Part shown: one piece after another, positions 33,153-44,800 of the stretch
How positions within the stretch are numbered: position 1 is the first letter of the stretch
How the letters are laid out: each line of letters starts with the position of its first letter
Source of the DNA: Luscinia megarhynchos
Taxonomy: Eukaryota; Chordata; Aves; Passeriformes; Turdidae
Direction of reading: 5' to 3'
Assembly: GCA_034336665.1 (NCBI GenBank)
Contig: JAPFBE010000002.1
Span: 81,164,905 to 81,228,904 of the forward strand
DNA: 64,000 nt
Position numbers and translations under genes: made by a program
Notes under the pieces: model-generated
The model's input: only the letters and a program-made list of their open reading frames with translations
What the model was told of the DNA's origin: nothing
Databases searched by the model: none

Positions 33153-33700
33153 GGCGCGCGAGGGCGCGCGCGAACCCCCCTCCGCCCTCTCCCCCAGCCC
33201 GCGGTCACGCCCAGAGCCGGCGGCGGCCCCGCCCGCGGGCGCGCGCCTGCACCCCGCCCCCCTCACCCGAGCCGAGCCGAGCCGAGCGCCGCGGGTTCGG
33301 GCCCCGCCGCGTCCCGCCCCGGCCCCGGCACCGGCCCGGCCCGGCCCGGCGGGGACACCCCCGCACCCGCCCGTGGGCGGCGGAGCGCTGCCCGCGCCTG
33401 CGGCACGGAGCGGGGGCGGCGGCACCGCCACCGCCGCCTCGTGCGGCCTGTGCGGGGTGTGCGCGGATGTCACCGCCGCCCCCCGCGCACCCGGGCGGGC
33501 TCTGCGGGCTTTGTGCCGCCCGGAGCGCCCCTGCGGCCCCAGTAAGCCCCGCCGAGCCCCGGCCGGGTGGCTGAGCCCCCGGGGCTGTCCCGGCACAGAC
33601 CGGCTCCGCAGGGACCGCGCCCGGGGGCAGAAGCGGGAGGTGCACAGGGGATGGAGCCGGGCTGGCGGCTGGGCCCCGGGCTGGCGGAGGGCGCTCAGGG

Positions 33701-34559
33701 GCTGCAGGCACAGCGCCGTTCCTCTGGGGGCCTGTCCCTTGGAAAGGCCCGCGGGCATTTCGGACAGCACCACCCAAACGCTGATGGGAACGTGCTGACA
33801 GGACTAGGAAGAGTATTAATAAACACTGCTGTTGTTGGGAATGCTTTCTCATTTTCTGGAAAAAAACCCACCCTGTTTGCTAAAGGTCTTGGAAGTCGGC
33901 ATTCACTCGTCCCCTTTCTGAACAGCATGTCCCAGCCTGGATCCCTGTCTCAAGTATGCAGTGTCCTGGCCTCTCCTGCTTTCTCCTGGGCCCTGGGATC
34001 AGCACTGTCTCACAGCAGTAGAAATAAAATGGAGAACAACAAAGCACCTCGGTATATTTTTGGGAAGGGCCAGGCGGGCTGAGGGCTCTGCTCCGGACCC
34101 CGTGTGTCGCGGGCAGTGCCGGTGGGAAGCGCCTGCTCCCGCCCCGTCCCGCTCGGGCCCAGCCCGGGAGCCCGGGGCGGCTCCCGCAGGAACGGCCCGG
34201 CACGGGACGGGCCTGGCTTTGTGTCTAGGTCACAAAGACCTGCTGCTGGGGCAGAGGAGGAAGCGATGGATGTGTGTTCTGATGGTCGGGAGCCGGCGGT
34301 TCGGTACCGGGGCGAACAGCACCCACAGGTTCTCCCGCGGATGCGCTGCTCCTGCTCTTCCCTGCGCGCCTCTCTCTGTCCTTCCCAGGCAGTTCCAGGA
34401 CTGCGTGACCCTTGTTTGCCTTGCACCCTGCAGTGACAAAGCGACTGTAGACCTGAGAGTGAGATAAAGTGATCAGAACGGGGTCACTTTCATCTTCAAA
34501 ACAGTGATCCTGTGCCTTAACTGAATATCAGAAAGGTGCTACCTTGAGATCCTCATAAA
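33701..34559. other. Upstream shore of the CpG island
   Basis: GC content falls to the genomic background across this stretch, with a second GC-rich patch near 34080-34340. The open frames on both strands overlap one another and show no domain. A possible divergent noncoding transcript from the island would run through here, but no exon can be defined. Confidence 0.45.
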
Positions 34560-34805
34560 GAAGTTGAATTTTTAAGAACTAGGCTTTTTCATTGTATCAT
34601 ATAAAGAGCAGTTAATTCTTCCATGGCAGCATTTTACTTGAATAGTTTGTTTCTGAATTCCTTACTACCCTTCCTCATGACGAAGTTGAGTTTTTAAGAA
34701 CTAGGCTTTTTTCATTGTATCATATAAAGAGCAGTTAGTTCTTCCATGGTAGCATTTTACCTGCAGAGTTTGTTTCTGGATTCCTTACTACCCTTCCTCA
34801 TGGCC
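34560..34805 (+). repeat. Tandem duplication, two copies of a 123-bp unit
   Basis: Copy 1 (34560-34682) and copy 2 (34683-34805) align head to tail with period 123. Shared blocks include TTTTTAAGAACTAGGC, CATTGTATCATATAAAGAGC, CTTCCATGG with AGCATTTTAC, and TTCCTTACTACCCTTCCTCA. Only a handful of substitutions and small indels differ. The unit is unique-looking sequence, not a microsatellite, so this is a recent local duplication about 1.5 kb upstream of the YWHAZ promoter. Confidence 0.95.
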
Positions 34806-37800
34806 TAAGGTGTGTGTTGGGGTTTGTAATAATGTATATTGTACTATATTGTGAGTTCTGCCCATCAACCTCTGTTATCTTAGACATTAATTTAACAGTG
34901 GGATATTTAAAAGATTATTTCTCATCAGTTCTAGTTCCTTCAATTAGCTCCAAGGTTTACTGAATTTCACTCGTGTTCCCATGGAATATTGTTGGAAAGC
35001 TTGTGAAAAGAGCTAAAAAAAGCAAAATAGGCAATATTGTGTAGAGTGAAACTCACCAGAATTTACTAGCTGTGTCAGGTGAGAACATCACTGTTGCTTA
35101 ATTTAAATGTAAAGAATATAACCCTCCTCTTTGGTTTCCAAATGATGCTTCGTTGGAGTACAGGTGCGGAGGGGGGTTTTTGAAAAAACATTCTAAGGCT
35201 CAGGTTCATAATGTATTCCAATACACAATGCTTCATCTTATCTGTTTTTATTTTTTACCATTATTTTCCACTTTAGGAAGCAATAGGAGGAGAGCTTTAG
35301 AGCTGTACTTGAACACAGATGGTATGATGGCACAGCGTTTGCTGCAACTTGTTTCGAGTTATGTTACAGAGTTCATTTTTAACATAAGCTAAAAACCCTT
35401 ATTTTGTAGAAAAGTCTCATTGAAATGGCAACCACCCAAATATAGAGCATACATTTTCAGAGGTACTTGAATATTTTCTGGTAACATGATGAAAAATTAA
35501 CTGATACAGGAAAAATTATAATCTTTAAAAGTGCATGAAGAACCCAGACTGCATTAGATGAAGCACAAGTGTGTATTGCTTTTTGATATTTCCAGGAAAT
35601 AGAAGGGAACCTCGTGTGAAGTAGGCTGCAATACTGTAGGCAGCGTTAATAGTTTTGTGGAAGGAAAGCATCAGCCTTTCCATTCTGTCCTTTCCATTAT
35701 TTTTGGTTTTGGAGTGAACGGAACATCTCCTTTAACAACCCTAATTGCCACTGACCATCAGCCCCATGCGTCAACAGATGCTGCACTCTTTCCCCTTTAA
35801 GTGGGCTATTTTTGCCAAACACCATTTCCACTCCTCTGGATTTCATGAACGCTGCCATTTGAAACAGATCCAAGGAATTAGACATTACTCACCTTTGCAT
35901 ATGCTGTCTCTTAAACAGATACTTGCCTGCTGTCTTCTATTCTTTTATTTCCTGCACTTTTCCCCCATTGTGGAATGTTCTGTTTTGTCTTGCTTACTGC
36001 AGTTTTGACCAGGGAACTCAGTCTCTTAAAAACCCAGGCTTTAAGCAGCTTTCCTGTTCTTCAGATGCATTTTCTCTTTTGCTCTCCTCATAGCTTTTTG
36101 TTCGATGACTTGCACTTTCACTATCTCAGACTGTCAGGCGGCAGCCAGCAGCAAAAACTCATTTGTAGAGTTAGAAACATTTGCATATGAAAGTACATAT
36201 ATGCATGTTTATTTACACTCATTCTTACTTTACTTTCTTACATGAGAAGAAGAAATGGAGGGATGGGGAAGGGAGAAAATTACTCCAGATATCTTTTACT
36301 TCCCCTCTAAAACAGCTTTTAGTTCTTCTTCCCTCCCATCCTTTCTCCACAAGTGCTCAGTAATTCTTTCTTGTGCTTAGATGTAATTAATTAAAAGTAG
36401 ACAAGTACAAGGTAGAGTTATCCCCATACTAGAAGAGGATGGCAGGATTTTTGGGGGTCACCCTCACACAGACCAGGAATGACAACCCAGGAAATCCATA
36501 GGAATAGCTCTTAGAAGTGGGGGAGTGCTGTCAGGGCTGGAAGGCTCAGTGGTGGTGACTCTTGGTGCTAACCAGGCTGCTGCTAGAAAATGGAGATGTT
36601 CTGGCTTACTGTTGGTTGGTCTTTGTGTTGTTTCTTTTCTTTTTTTTTTTTTTTCCTGGGAACAGGAAAATGAGGAAAGGCAGCCTAGCAAAGGGCATTT
36701 CCCCAGAGACCAGGAGATGATTCTGCAAATTTACGGCCTGCAGAGGGAAGAAAAGAAGAGCTGGCAGCTCTGTTATGTGCTCTCCTACTGTTAAGAGCTA
36801 CATTTCCAAAAGCTGCTTGCTTAAAATCCTGACTGTTGTGATTTTGTTACATACCTTTCTGTGCTGATTCTCAGGCTACATGATCATATGCATATGGGGC
36901 TAATTTTATGCAGATTTTGTGTGCTTCTGTAGGGTTTTGAATTTCCTTCCCCCTACTTAGCAAAAGTAAGATCCTTCGATTATTATAACCTTTCTGGAAT
37001 AGAACATTTATTGACATTTTTAGGAATATATCATACCCATCTTTATTTCCTTCCTTGGCCACTGCCTGTGATTTGCAAGCCAAACTTTAAGCTTTGCATA
37101 AGGGAATGAGATCTTTTGTTCACCTCCTTTGTATTCTGCTTTTGGATCAATGGATACCCTTCATCCTCAGGACACTCTTCTAGGTTGATCCACCTGAAAA
37201 ACTTTAGTGAAGAATGCATTTAGAGTATTCTCTTCTTTTTTTGTTTCCTCTCCCATCCCCAGTGTTCTAAAATGAGTCAAATTCTGACTCTCTGTCTGGT
37301 GCCAGTGATAAAACATGAATTGTGGATAAGGCTACTATTTTCCATCACTGAGTGGAAAGTAGTTGGAGCTGCTGGATCTCACAAGGCCTTTCTCTCTGCC
37401 TCATCAAACATTCTGTTATCTCCTCATCTGTCTGTTTGTAGTCTAGTTTATTTCATGAAAATTACAAATCTAGCCAAAGAATCAACGTACCAGTGAGTCC
37501 TGCATAAGTAATATTTTACCTTGGATTAAATCCTTAAATGATTTTATGGATGGATGGATTTAGGCATATATCTTAGTGAGTTAGTGCATGGCTGGAAGTG
37601 TCCCTAAGGGTAATTCCTCCAGTTCACTGTCAGCACAATGCAAAGACACTTTCCACCAAAATAATTTTAAAATGTTTGCAAACATCTTGTCAACAGTGAC
37701 AAGTATCCAAGGAGGACAGGATACCCAACAAATAAATGGCACAGAAATGATGAATTATAGGTTACTACAATCTCTGATTCTGAAAAAAGTGATGTAAAAT

Positions 37801-38597
37801 GGCAACTGCCTTCACAGAACCTGTCACCAAGTGATGAAGATAAATCAGCACTGCTCTTTGCTTCCTACTGACCTTTCTGAGAAAGGAATCTAGATGCTGG
37901 ACTTCCTTGTTTAGAAAAAGCTCCTGAAACTTATGAAAGACTAAGTTTGCAGAGAGATTACTAAGAGCTGAATTTACTCTAAAGAACTTTATTTCTGACC
38001 CTCAGTATATGAGATGGGGGAAAACATCAAGAATTATTAGCTGCACTTACAGGGCTGCAATAGCTTCCAATAATCCATTAGCTGAAAGGAGGGTTTGAGA
38101 GGTCTGGGTGGTGATGCTGTCACATACCTGTGTGTGTGTTTGTATGTTTGTGTAGGTTCTGAATCTCATTTATTTCCTTTCATTGCAGTGTTCAAGTACA
38201 TTAATGACATTGTAAAAGTGTGCAAATTCTTGGATTGTTGAGAGCTCATTTTGAAAAAGGCATTTTGCCATTGCTTTGGGTGTATGTTTTCTCAGGGAAA
38301 ATCCAGTTTGTTTCTGTACCTGCACTGATCTTACAATATTAGATATGAACTCAAAAGTTGCATGTAAGAACAAAGCTCATCACCCATGAGTAAGGTTGAT
38401 TAATCAGATTATTTTGGGATACAGCTAGGGAGCAAGTGGTTTAGGGATGCTGCTGCAGTCATCAGAACTTTGAAGAAACCAAAAGAAATATCCCCACCAT
38501 CAGCAACCAGAAGGAGATTTAACATGAATGTTTGAAAACACTTGGCTAAACAGAGGCCTGCAAGTAGAACATACATGTGTGTGCCTTATTTGGCTTA
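34806..38597. other. Intergenic sequence upstream of YWHAZ
   Basis: AT-rich sequence with no recognisable gene. It includes a T-run at 36640-36656 with flanking CTTTTC and scattered TATA-like AT-rich patches. No open frame exceeds 90 codons and none carries a domain I know. Confidence 0.5.
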
Positions 38598-38895
38598 CCT
38601 AAAACCAGAGGCCAGACAAAATTAAGGGAATAAAAAGCAGTTATATTTCTTGAGGGGCCTTCAGGTACATTTAGAACAGGTGAAGCCCCCAGGGACTGCA
38701 CCCAAAAAGGACAAGGGGTCACGGTTTTCACACTTTTATAAGTTTGGTCCATTTGCATATTGGGGGATAATCTTCCAATTACAGCTTCAGGTAATGAAGT
38801 CATTTACCCCAGGTTTGGTCCCCCCCAAACTCACTTTTGTTTTCCATTTCTCAGGACCTGAGACAGAAAGGTGTCCTTGATTCCCAGGCCTAGAG
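38598..38895 (-). mobile_element. ERV LTR (passerine family), minus strand
   Basis: Read on the minus strand, this matches an LTR I know from songbird genomes. It has CCTGAAGCTGTAATTGG, then ATATGCAAATGG with an octamer ATGCAAAT (38751-38758), then TATAAAAG (38733-38740) as its TATA box. Next come GTGTGAAAACC, a TACCTGAAGG block near the start of R, and an end at about 38600 in TTTGTCTGGCCTCTGGTTTT. The usual AATAAA between R and U5 appears mutated. No retroviral coding sequence adjoins it, so it is probably a solo LTR. Boundaries are approximate and the family name is not certain. Confidence 0.75.
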
Positions 38896-41800
38896 AGGAA
38901 TTGTTTTGTCCAACAAAAATGGGAAGACAGTAGCTAGCACTCTATATGGAGTTACACACTAAAGAAATACAAGATTAGAAATATATGAAAAACATAAAAG
39001 CTAAAATGCTAAGGCATCAGTATATTATGATTTTATTATATTCTCATTCCTATCTGATTGCCTAATGATAAGATATTTGTGTGTCTTCCAAAGATACAGA
39101 GCCCCTCACATCTATTCTCTTCACCATTTCTCCCTGCAGGAAGCAAGAGGGATGGTGCCAAATGGGCACACTGTGCCCTGGGATGCACGAATTGGGCACC
39201 TGCTCCTTTGGGAGCAGCGACTGAACCTGAGTCCTCTGGGGCTGCAAACACAAGTTTGAGTGAACTTAGCATGGCATTGATAAATTAACTGTGCATCAGC
39301 CTTATCCCAATCCTTCACACAGGGCTCAATTACTGAATGCAGAGTAATCCTGTTCATTTATAGATGAATACAGTTCTTTACTCTTTGCAAATAGCAGCCA
39401 TTGGGATTTGGGAACTCAGAACTCTTCAGCTTGTATTCATTTCCACTATGTGTGACTGCTCTTGAGCGAGCAGCACAACACTTAAAAAGTGTTGCCAGAA
39501 GAGACAGGATGTCTTGAAGCAAACTTGAGATTAACATCATCCTATTATACCTACTTTGATTTATTTTTGGACTTATTTTTTATTTATTTGTTCATACTAG
39601 CTAATGTTACTTTAATGTTGATTGTCAGGAGAAAGGCTCCATAATGTCTTGGTTCAAATCTGTCGTGCCACTTTCAGAGCTTCTCATCTTGCATGCATTT
39701 ATCCTGAGTTTGTCTCTTATTTTAAAAGATAAATTATTTATTTTCTTTGCATTCTTTAGAAATAGAACATAGTTGTTAGAGTTGAAGGGATCAGAAAAAA
39801 AATGCTAAGGTGCAGGTCTTGTAGGGTATGTTCTGAGGATTTCTGGAGGACCTAAAAAATGAAACAGCATAGCTCCTATAGAATAAACACCAACTTCTAA
39901 ACTCTCACTCTAAACATTTGCCATTAAAAGGATCAATGGGTAATGTATTGAACCTATACATCTATAAGGCAATCCAAGGAATTATTAATACAGTGAATTG
40001 TTCATCACATAATAATCTGAAGTTAAAATGAGACAGCACTTCAAAGGTCATTTTATGAGGTGGTCCTTTCTAATTTCTAGAGTAAAAAAATCTCATTAAT
40101 CACTTACTGGTATCTGAACAGTTTGATAGACCTGTGGATGGAGGTAAATTTACTAATATATTTTGTTTACAGTTCCACAAGCCCTTGGCAAAATTAGTAC
40201 AACAGGCTACTAAAATTCAAAATACAATTTTGCAAGGAAAACTTAGGCCCCCTAAATGCATACTAAAGTAACTTTATTCAAGTTACAGGCATTAATAGCA
40301 CTTCTAATCTTGAAGCTTTGCTTAATGCAGTAGGAATTTACATTTTCTACTGGTAAAATCACTCAGTTCCCTTGTTTTCACTGTGCAAAACCATCTTGAC
40401 AGCTCCAGGCTGCTAAGCCCCAAAGAAATACATAAAATAAGCATTTTCTTGCAAGTTTCCTCACAACTGCCTGTCAGCTTCAGTTTTGCATCCCAGCAAC
40501 CAATTTCAACTCACTTTATTTTATACTGACTACATTTATCCGAATTTATTTTATATTCTTGATAGGATATTGAAGGAAGATCTCAGGGCCACATATTGCT
40601 GCCCAAGTATTAGACAACATTCAGCATGAGAAGGATCAGAAATTAAAACCTGGCAGTTTTTTAGCCTGGTTGCCTTTGAAGTTAGGTTTGTGAGATTGTG
40701 TTGTTCATCTCTGTACATTCAGCAATTCCTCCCAAAAAACTTTGGGGCTGGGTTTCAAGCAAATTTGAAAGATGAGCTGAAATCTCAGGGTAAATAAGAT
40801 CTGTGAAGAAGTGCAGCTGTACAGAGGACAAGGCATGGAATGAAGTGCCCGTGCTGAGGAGGAGGAAGGTGGATGCAGCCTGGTGGAGGGGGCTCTAGTA
40901 TTTGGGATTGAGCACAGCATGTGCCCATGGACAGTGAGCCTTGGAAGAGAACCTAATGTTCTGTGGCAGAGGAGATTATAGGAGACAAGGAACTTAAGTC
41001 TATGAGAACAGTCAATCAAACCCCACCTTGTTTGTTTAATTTCTTACAGAACAACTCCATTCTCCTGCCCTGCCTCTTCCTCCTTTTGGCCCTGAACACC
41101 TTTTTTCCTCCCAGGATCTCTGGAGTCTGTTACTATCTTTGTATTCCCTTTGCTCTCCTGGCTCAGCATCAATTCCTGTAACTTAACCAGTCTAAGAATC
41201 CTGTCTGATTTAGAAATGAGGTCTCAAATATACCCTGGTGTAAGCCAGTTAATGGCTGACTGTTTCTTCAGCCAAGATGTGCTCCTGTCAGTAGTTGTAA
41301 CAAAACTATCTGGTACTTACCCCTTTCCATCCTGACTGGAGAATCTCTTGCTTTGTAATTTATACTCCAGAAAACACTTGTGGATTCCTATCATGCCCCC
41401 TTGTCAGCTACCTGACATTTTGAAGACCCAGCTGTTGTGTGGGGGAACTAATGAATCCAGTTTAAGAGAAGCTAACTAGAATGAAGCAAATTATTACTTT
41501 TTAAATCTGTATGCACATTTCAAATAGTACATTGCAATGGTTTTATAATATTCTTATATGGAGCTTTGCAACTGTCCCACAGGGTCTGTATTACTAAAAA
41601 AAAAAACAGGTGAGAGTTGTATATTTTACAAATTAGCTTAGCTGGAGAAACTGCCTCCTTTGTTATTTCTATCAGATTATTCCACAAGATGGATAACTTA
41701 TCTAGCCTGGAAATTTTTATAGTTCTTCTCTGGTCAATTATCTAAACAGGACATGATTGAGTTGATGTCAAAACAAAGACTACACACATGTATAGTACTG

Positions 41801-44800
41801 GGCTGTGGTAAAAGCTGCTCTTCTACATGACTTCCAGCTTGTGAAACCTGACTGGTTTTGCATAATAGATAAGCCCCAGGAAGTATAAAATTAGTGGGAG
41901 TACTTGCAGTGTGGCCAAGTTACAGTTTTACTGTCGTTTAAAGGTCAGCAGCAAATTGACATCTACACTCAGTCCTGCAGGGAAAGGCTCTGTAGGGACA
42001 GAGCTCTCAGGCAAATGTCCATATTCCCATTGTCCATTTCCCTGTGGCCATATGGAAAAACCTGAGGCCGAAAAAGGGGCTGAGATCATATTTGCAAGAT
42101 AGTGCCAGAGTTACCAAGCCAATCTTTCTGTCATTTATCTAGGGCAAACTTTGAAAGCTAGGCCCCAAAGAAAGATTTTTGAAGAAAAAAATCCAGGCCT
42201 AAGGTCTCACAGAGCAGGCACTCTTTTTTTCCTCCCAACTTTTGGGTTCACTTTTTTGTATTACTTAACTTGAAAAGGATGTTTCAATGAGAAAAAGGTT
42301 AAACTCCTGAACAAGACTACCAGGTTTATAGATGATATTATCTCTCAAATAGTTAATGTCTCACTTCTCAGTTAAACTATTTTGTTTTTTTGAAACTTGG
42401 CAGACTCCTGGTTTGGCTAATTAAGAGTGCAACTGGGCTGTAACCAGATGATCTCCATGATATGATAAGCAGCATGTGAGCAGCAATAATAGCAGTAGAC
42501 TAACTTCAGAATGCTGCAAGTTCCTCTGAGCTTCACCAACAGATTTGTTGATCAGCTCCAGATTTTACAATGTCATGTTTCTTCTTTTGCAGAAAAACTG
42601 TCACCAGAGCTGGTTACAGCTCACGCCTGCAAATGCAAAAAGTTGTATGGAGACAACAGCACGCAGGAAGACTTGCTAGGCTGTGGATTAAGCCAATTAT
42701 TCAGAGGAGATGGTGTGCACAAGGAAAGCTCAGAACTCAAAAGCAGAGATTAGGTGCCTTTCTAAGGAGAATGGGTGGAGGGACAACATCTGGGGAAACA
42801 AACCTGCTGAAGAAAATGTTCCACTTACTGTGAAAACAGAAAATAAGGAGAGTAATAAAAGAATGAAGCCTATCTGGTTTCAAAATTTAGCTGAAAAAAA
42901 AGAAGTAGTAAAAATCACTACTACAGATGAGATCTATAGATAGTAGAAAGATCTGTACTGCATCTTGCAACTATCAGAAAGCATATGGGGTAGAGTTTTC
43001 TTAAGAAGTTTACAAGACCAAGTGGAGATTTGGAGGTGTCCAGCTACAGCCATGCTTGATGTTCAGGCAGGAAGTTCCCAAAATATCCTGAATTCCAGGC
43101 TTATATCTGTCTGTCAATGCAGTCTATGCTACATCTGCTCAGCACTGATGAAGAAACTCTCTGACTTTCTGAACTTGTTGTTTTCTCCATCTCCAACTGG
43201 TAGCTGGTGATGAGGAAAGCACAGTTAGGGGTTCTCTTTGACTTCTCCGTGCATAGGCACTTGCAACTCCTCAGCAAACTCAGGAAAGATTTTTCCTGCA
43301 GGTTTTTGGGTAACAAGCTAGGCTGATGTACCTTCACCTCAGCTGTAAATGAAGCCTCTCCTGGCACTGGGAGTGTGCCACTCCCAGGAGGGTTTGGGAG
43401 TCTGCTTGGCATGTCCTGCCCTGGCTCACACGTTCCCTGGCACCACTCTGACACTCATACAACCATTTCTATCCCCAGCAGATCCCTTCCCCAAGTAAAT
43501 ATGGCATAGCAGCTCAGAGGGTGGTCGAGGACTGCTCAACACATTCACTTGGATATATGCAGCTCTTTTCCTGTGCCTTGGTGCTCTGCCACCAACCAAA
43601 AATTCCCGCTCTCCCTCCTGCCGTGATCTTCCTCCCACAGACCAGCCTTGCTGGTGAGTTTGTCTTGCTCCTCCCTTCCCCAGCAAGCTTCTTGCTCTGA
43701 CAAATTCTCCCTTGGCTGCAATAGTTCCTGCTGGGTTCCTCCCAGTCTGTGGTCATGGCCACTGGGGTGGATGTGAGCATACCTGGCCCCAATGCCACAG
43801 ACTCTCCCTTTGCACCCCTAAAAGCCTCCAAACTGCTTCAAATTCATTAATCCATCCTGCATATAATTTGAAAGCACATTTTCTTTCAAAAAGGAAAAAT
43901 AAATTGCAAAAAAAAGTGTCTATACCTAAAATCAAGCCTGTGATGTTCTGGGAGTGGGAAAGAATCCCTAAACAATACAACAAAAACACGCAGTATATTA
44001 TTTTGATTGCAGATGTTTTAACTGAAAATTTTTACAGATCTGACAGTTATTAATGGGATTCAAAAATACAGGAGGCACATTTTTTTTCCTTAGGTTTTGA
44101 AATCAATCTCCATGTTTGCTAGAGATCCTTTTCTCTGCCCTTTTGTACCAAGGTCCCCAAGTAAGATCATGTTTTTCCTGGAGCTTTTTGGGGGAGGGTG
44201 TTAATTAATCTCGATTAGACATTTCTAGAGAAGGCTGGCTGCCCCAAACCCATGGGTACAGCAAAGGCAGCATTTCTGAGGTGTGGTACTGGTGGGGGCT
44301 TGTCTGGTGACCTCATGGGGGGATCTTTGCTGGACCAAGTGCAAGCTGCTCTTTTTGGGTCACACCTGTTGTGTCTTCCTTGGAGCATCTGTTTGTTACT
44401 GTCAGGGAACCCTGGGCAGTTGGCTGTCTACACCACCACAGGGAATGTCTTTTATCGGCCTGGGGGGCATTAACATGAGGTTTTCTTGTGGAGATGACCG
44501 CAGCAGGTCTCTGCATATGTTTGTTTCTCCCCATCTTCTTTTTCGTGGTGAATTCAGTCAAGGTCTGATTTGTTACATATAAGGGGGGTTTGGTCTTTTG
44601 CCATAGTGCTTACTGCTGCAAGGAGGGTGCTAGGGAGCCCTGATACTCCCCAGAAAGACATCCTGAATTTATTTTACACAGTAATCACCAGATAAGATGC
44701 AAAAGTAGTCCTCAGGGCACAGAACAGAACCAAATCCTTTCACCCTTTTTTGTGAGCTCTGGACAAAACACAGGCTGCTGTTGCTCTTAGGATCAATGCT

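Larger units (their letters stand above)
31880..33700. promoter_or_regulatory. CpG-island promoter of YWHAZ
   Basis: About 1.8 kb of extremely GC-rich, CpG-dense sequence sits between AT-rich flanks, at the 5' end of YWHAZ. It has many GC boxes of the GGGGCGGG/CCCCGCCC type and no convincing TATA box at the expected site, so initiation is probably dispersed. A CRE, a CCAAT box and an RFX-like element cluster at 33088-33152. Three minus-strand splice donors imply alternative untranslated first exons, as I recall being reported for mammalian YWHAZ. The long open frames on both strands here (up to 612 codons) are products of GC-rich sequence lacking stops. Confidence 0.9.

Noticed and set aside
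31960..33798. 612-codon open frame in the CpG island, with 370- and 350-codon frames on the other strand
   Set aside because: Frames stay open on both strands because GC-rich sequence lacks stop codons. The translations are low-complexity Pro/Ala/Arg/Gly with no domain, over a promoter.
42593..42753. Acceptor-like CTTTTGCAG followed by an open frame (possible exon)
   Set aside because: No matching upstream exon, no recognisable protein, and the open frame is short.
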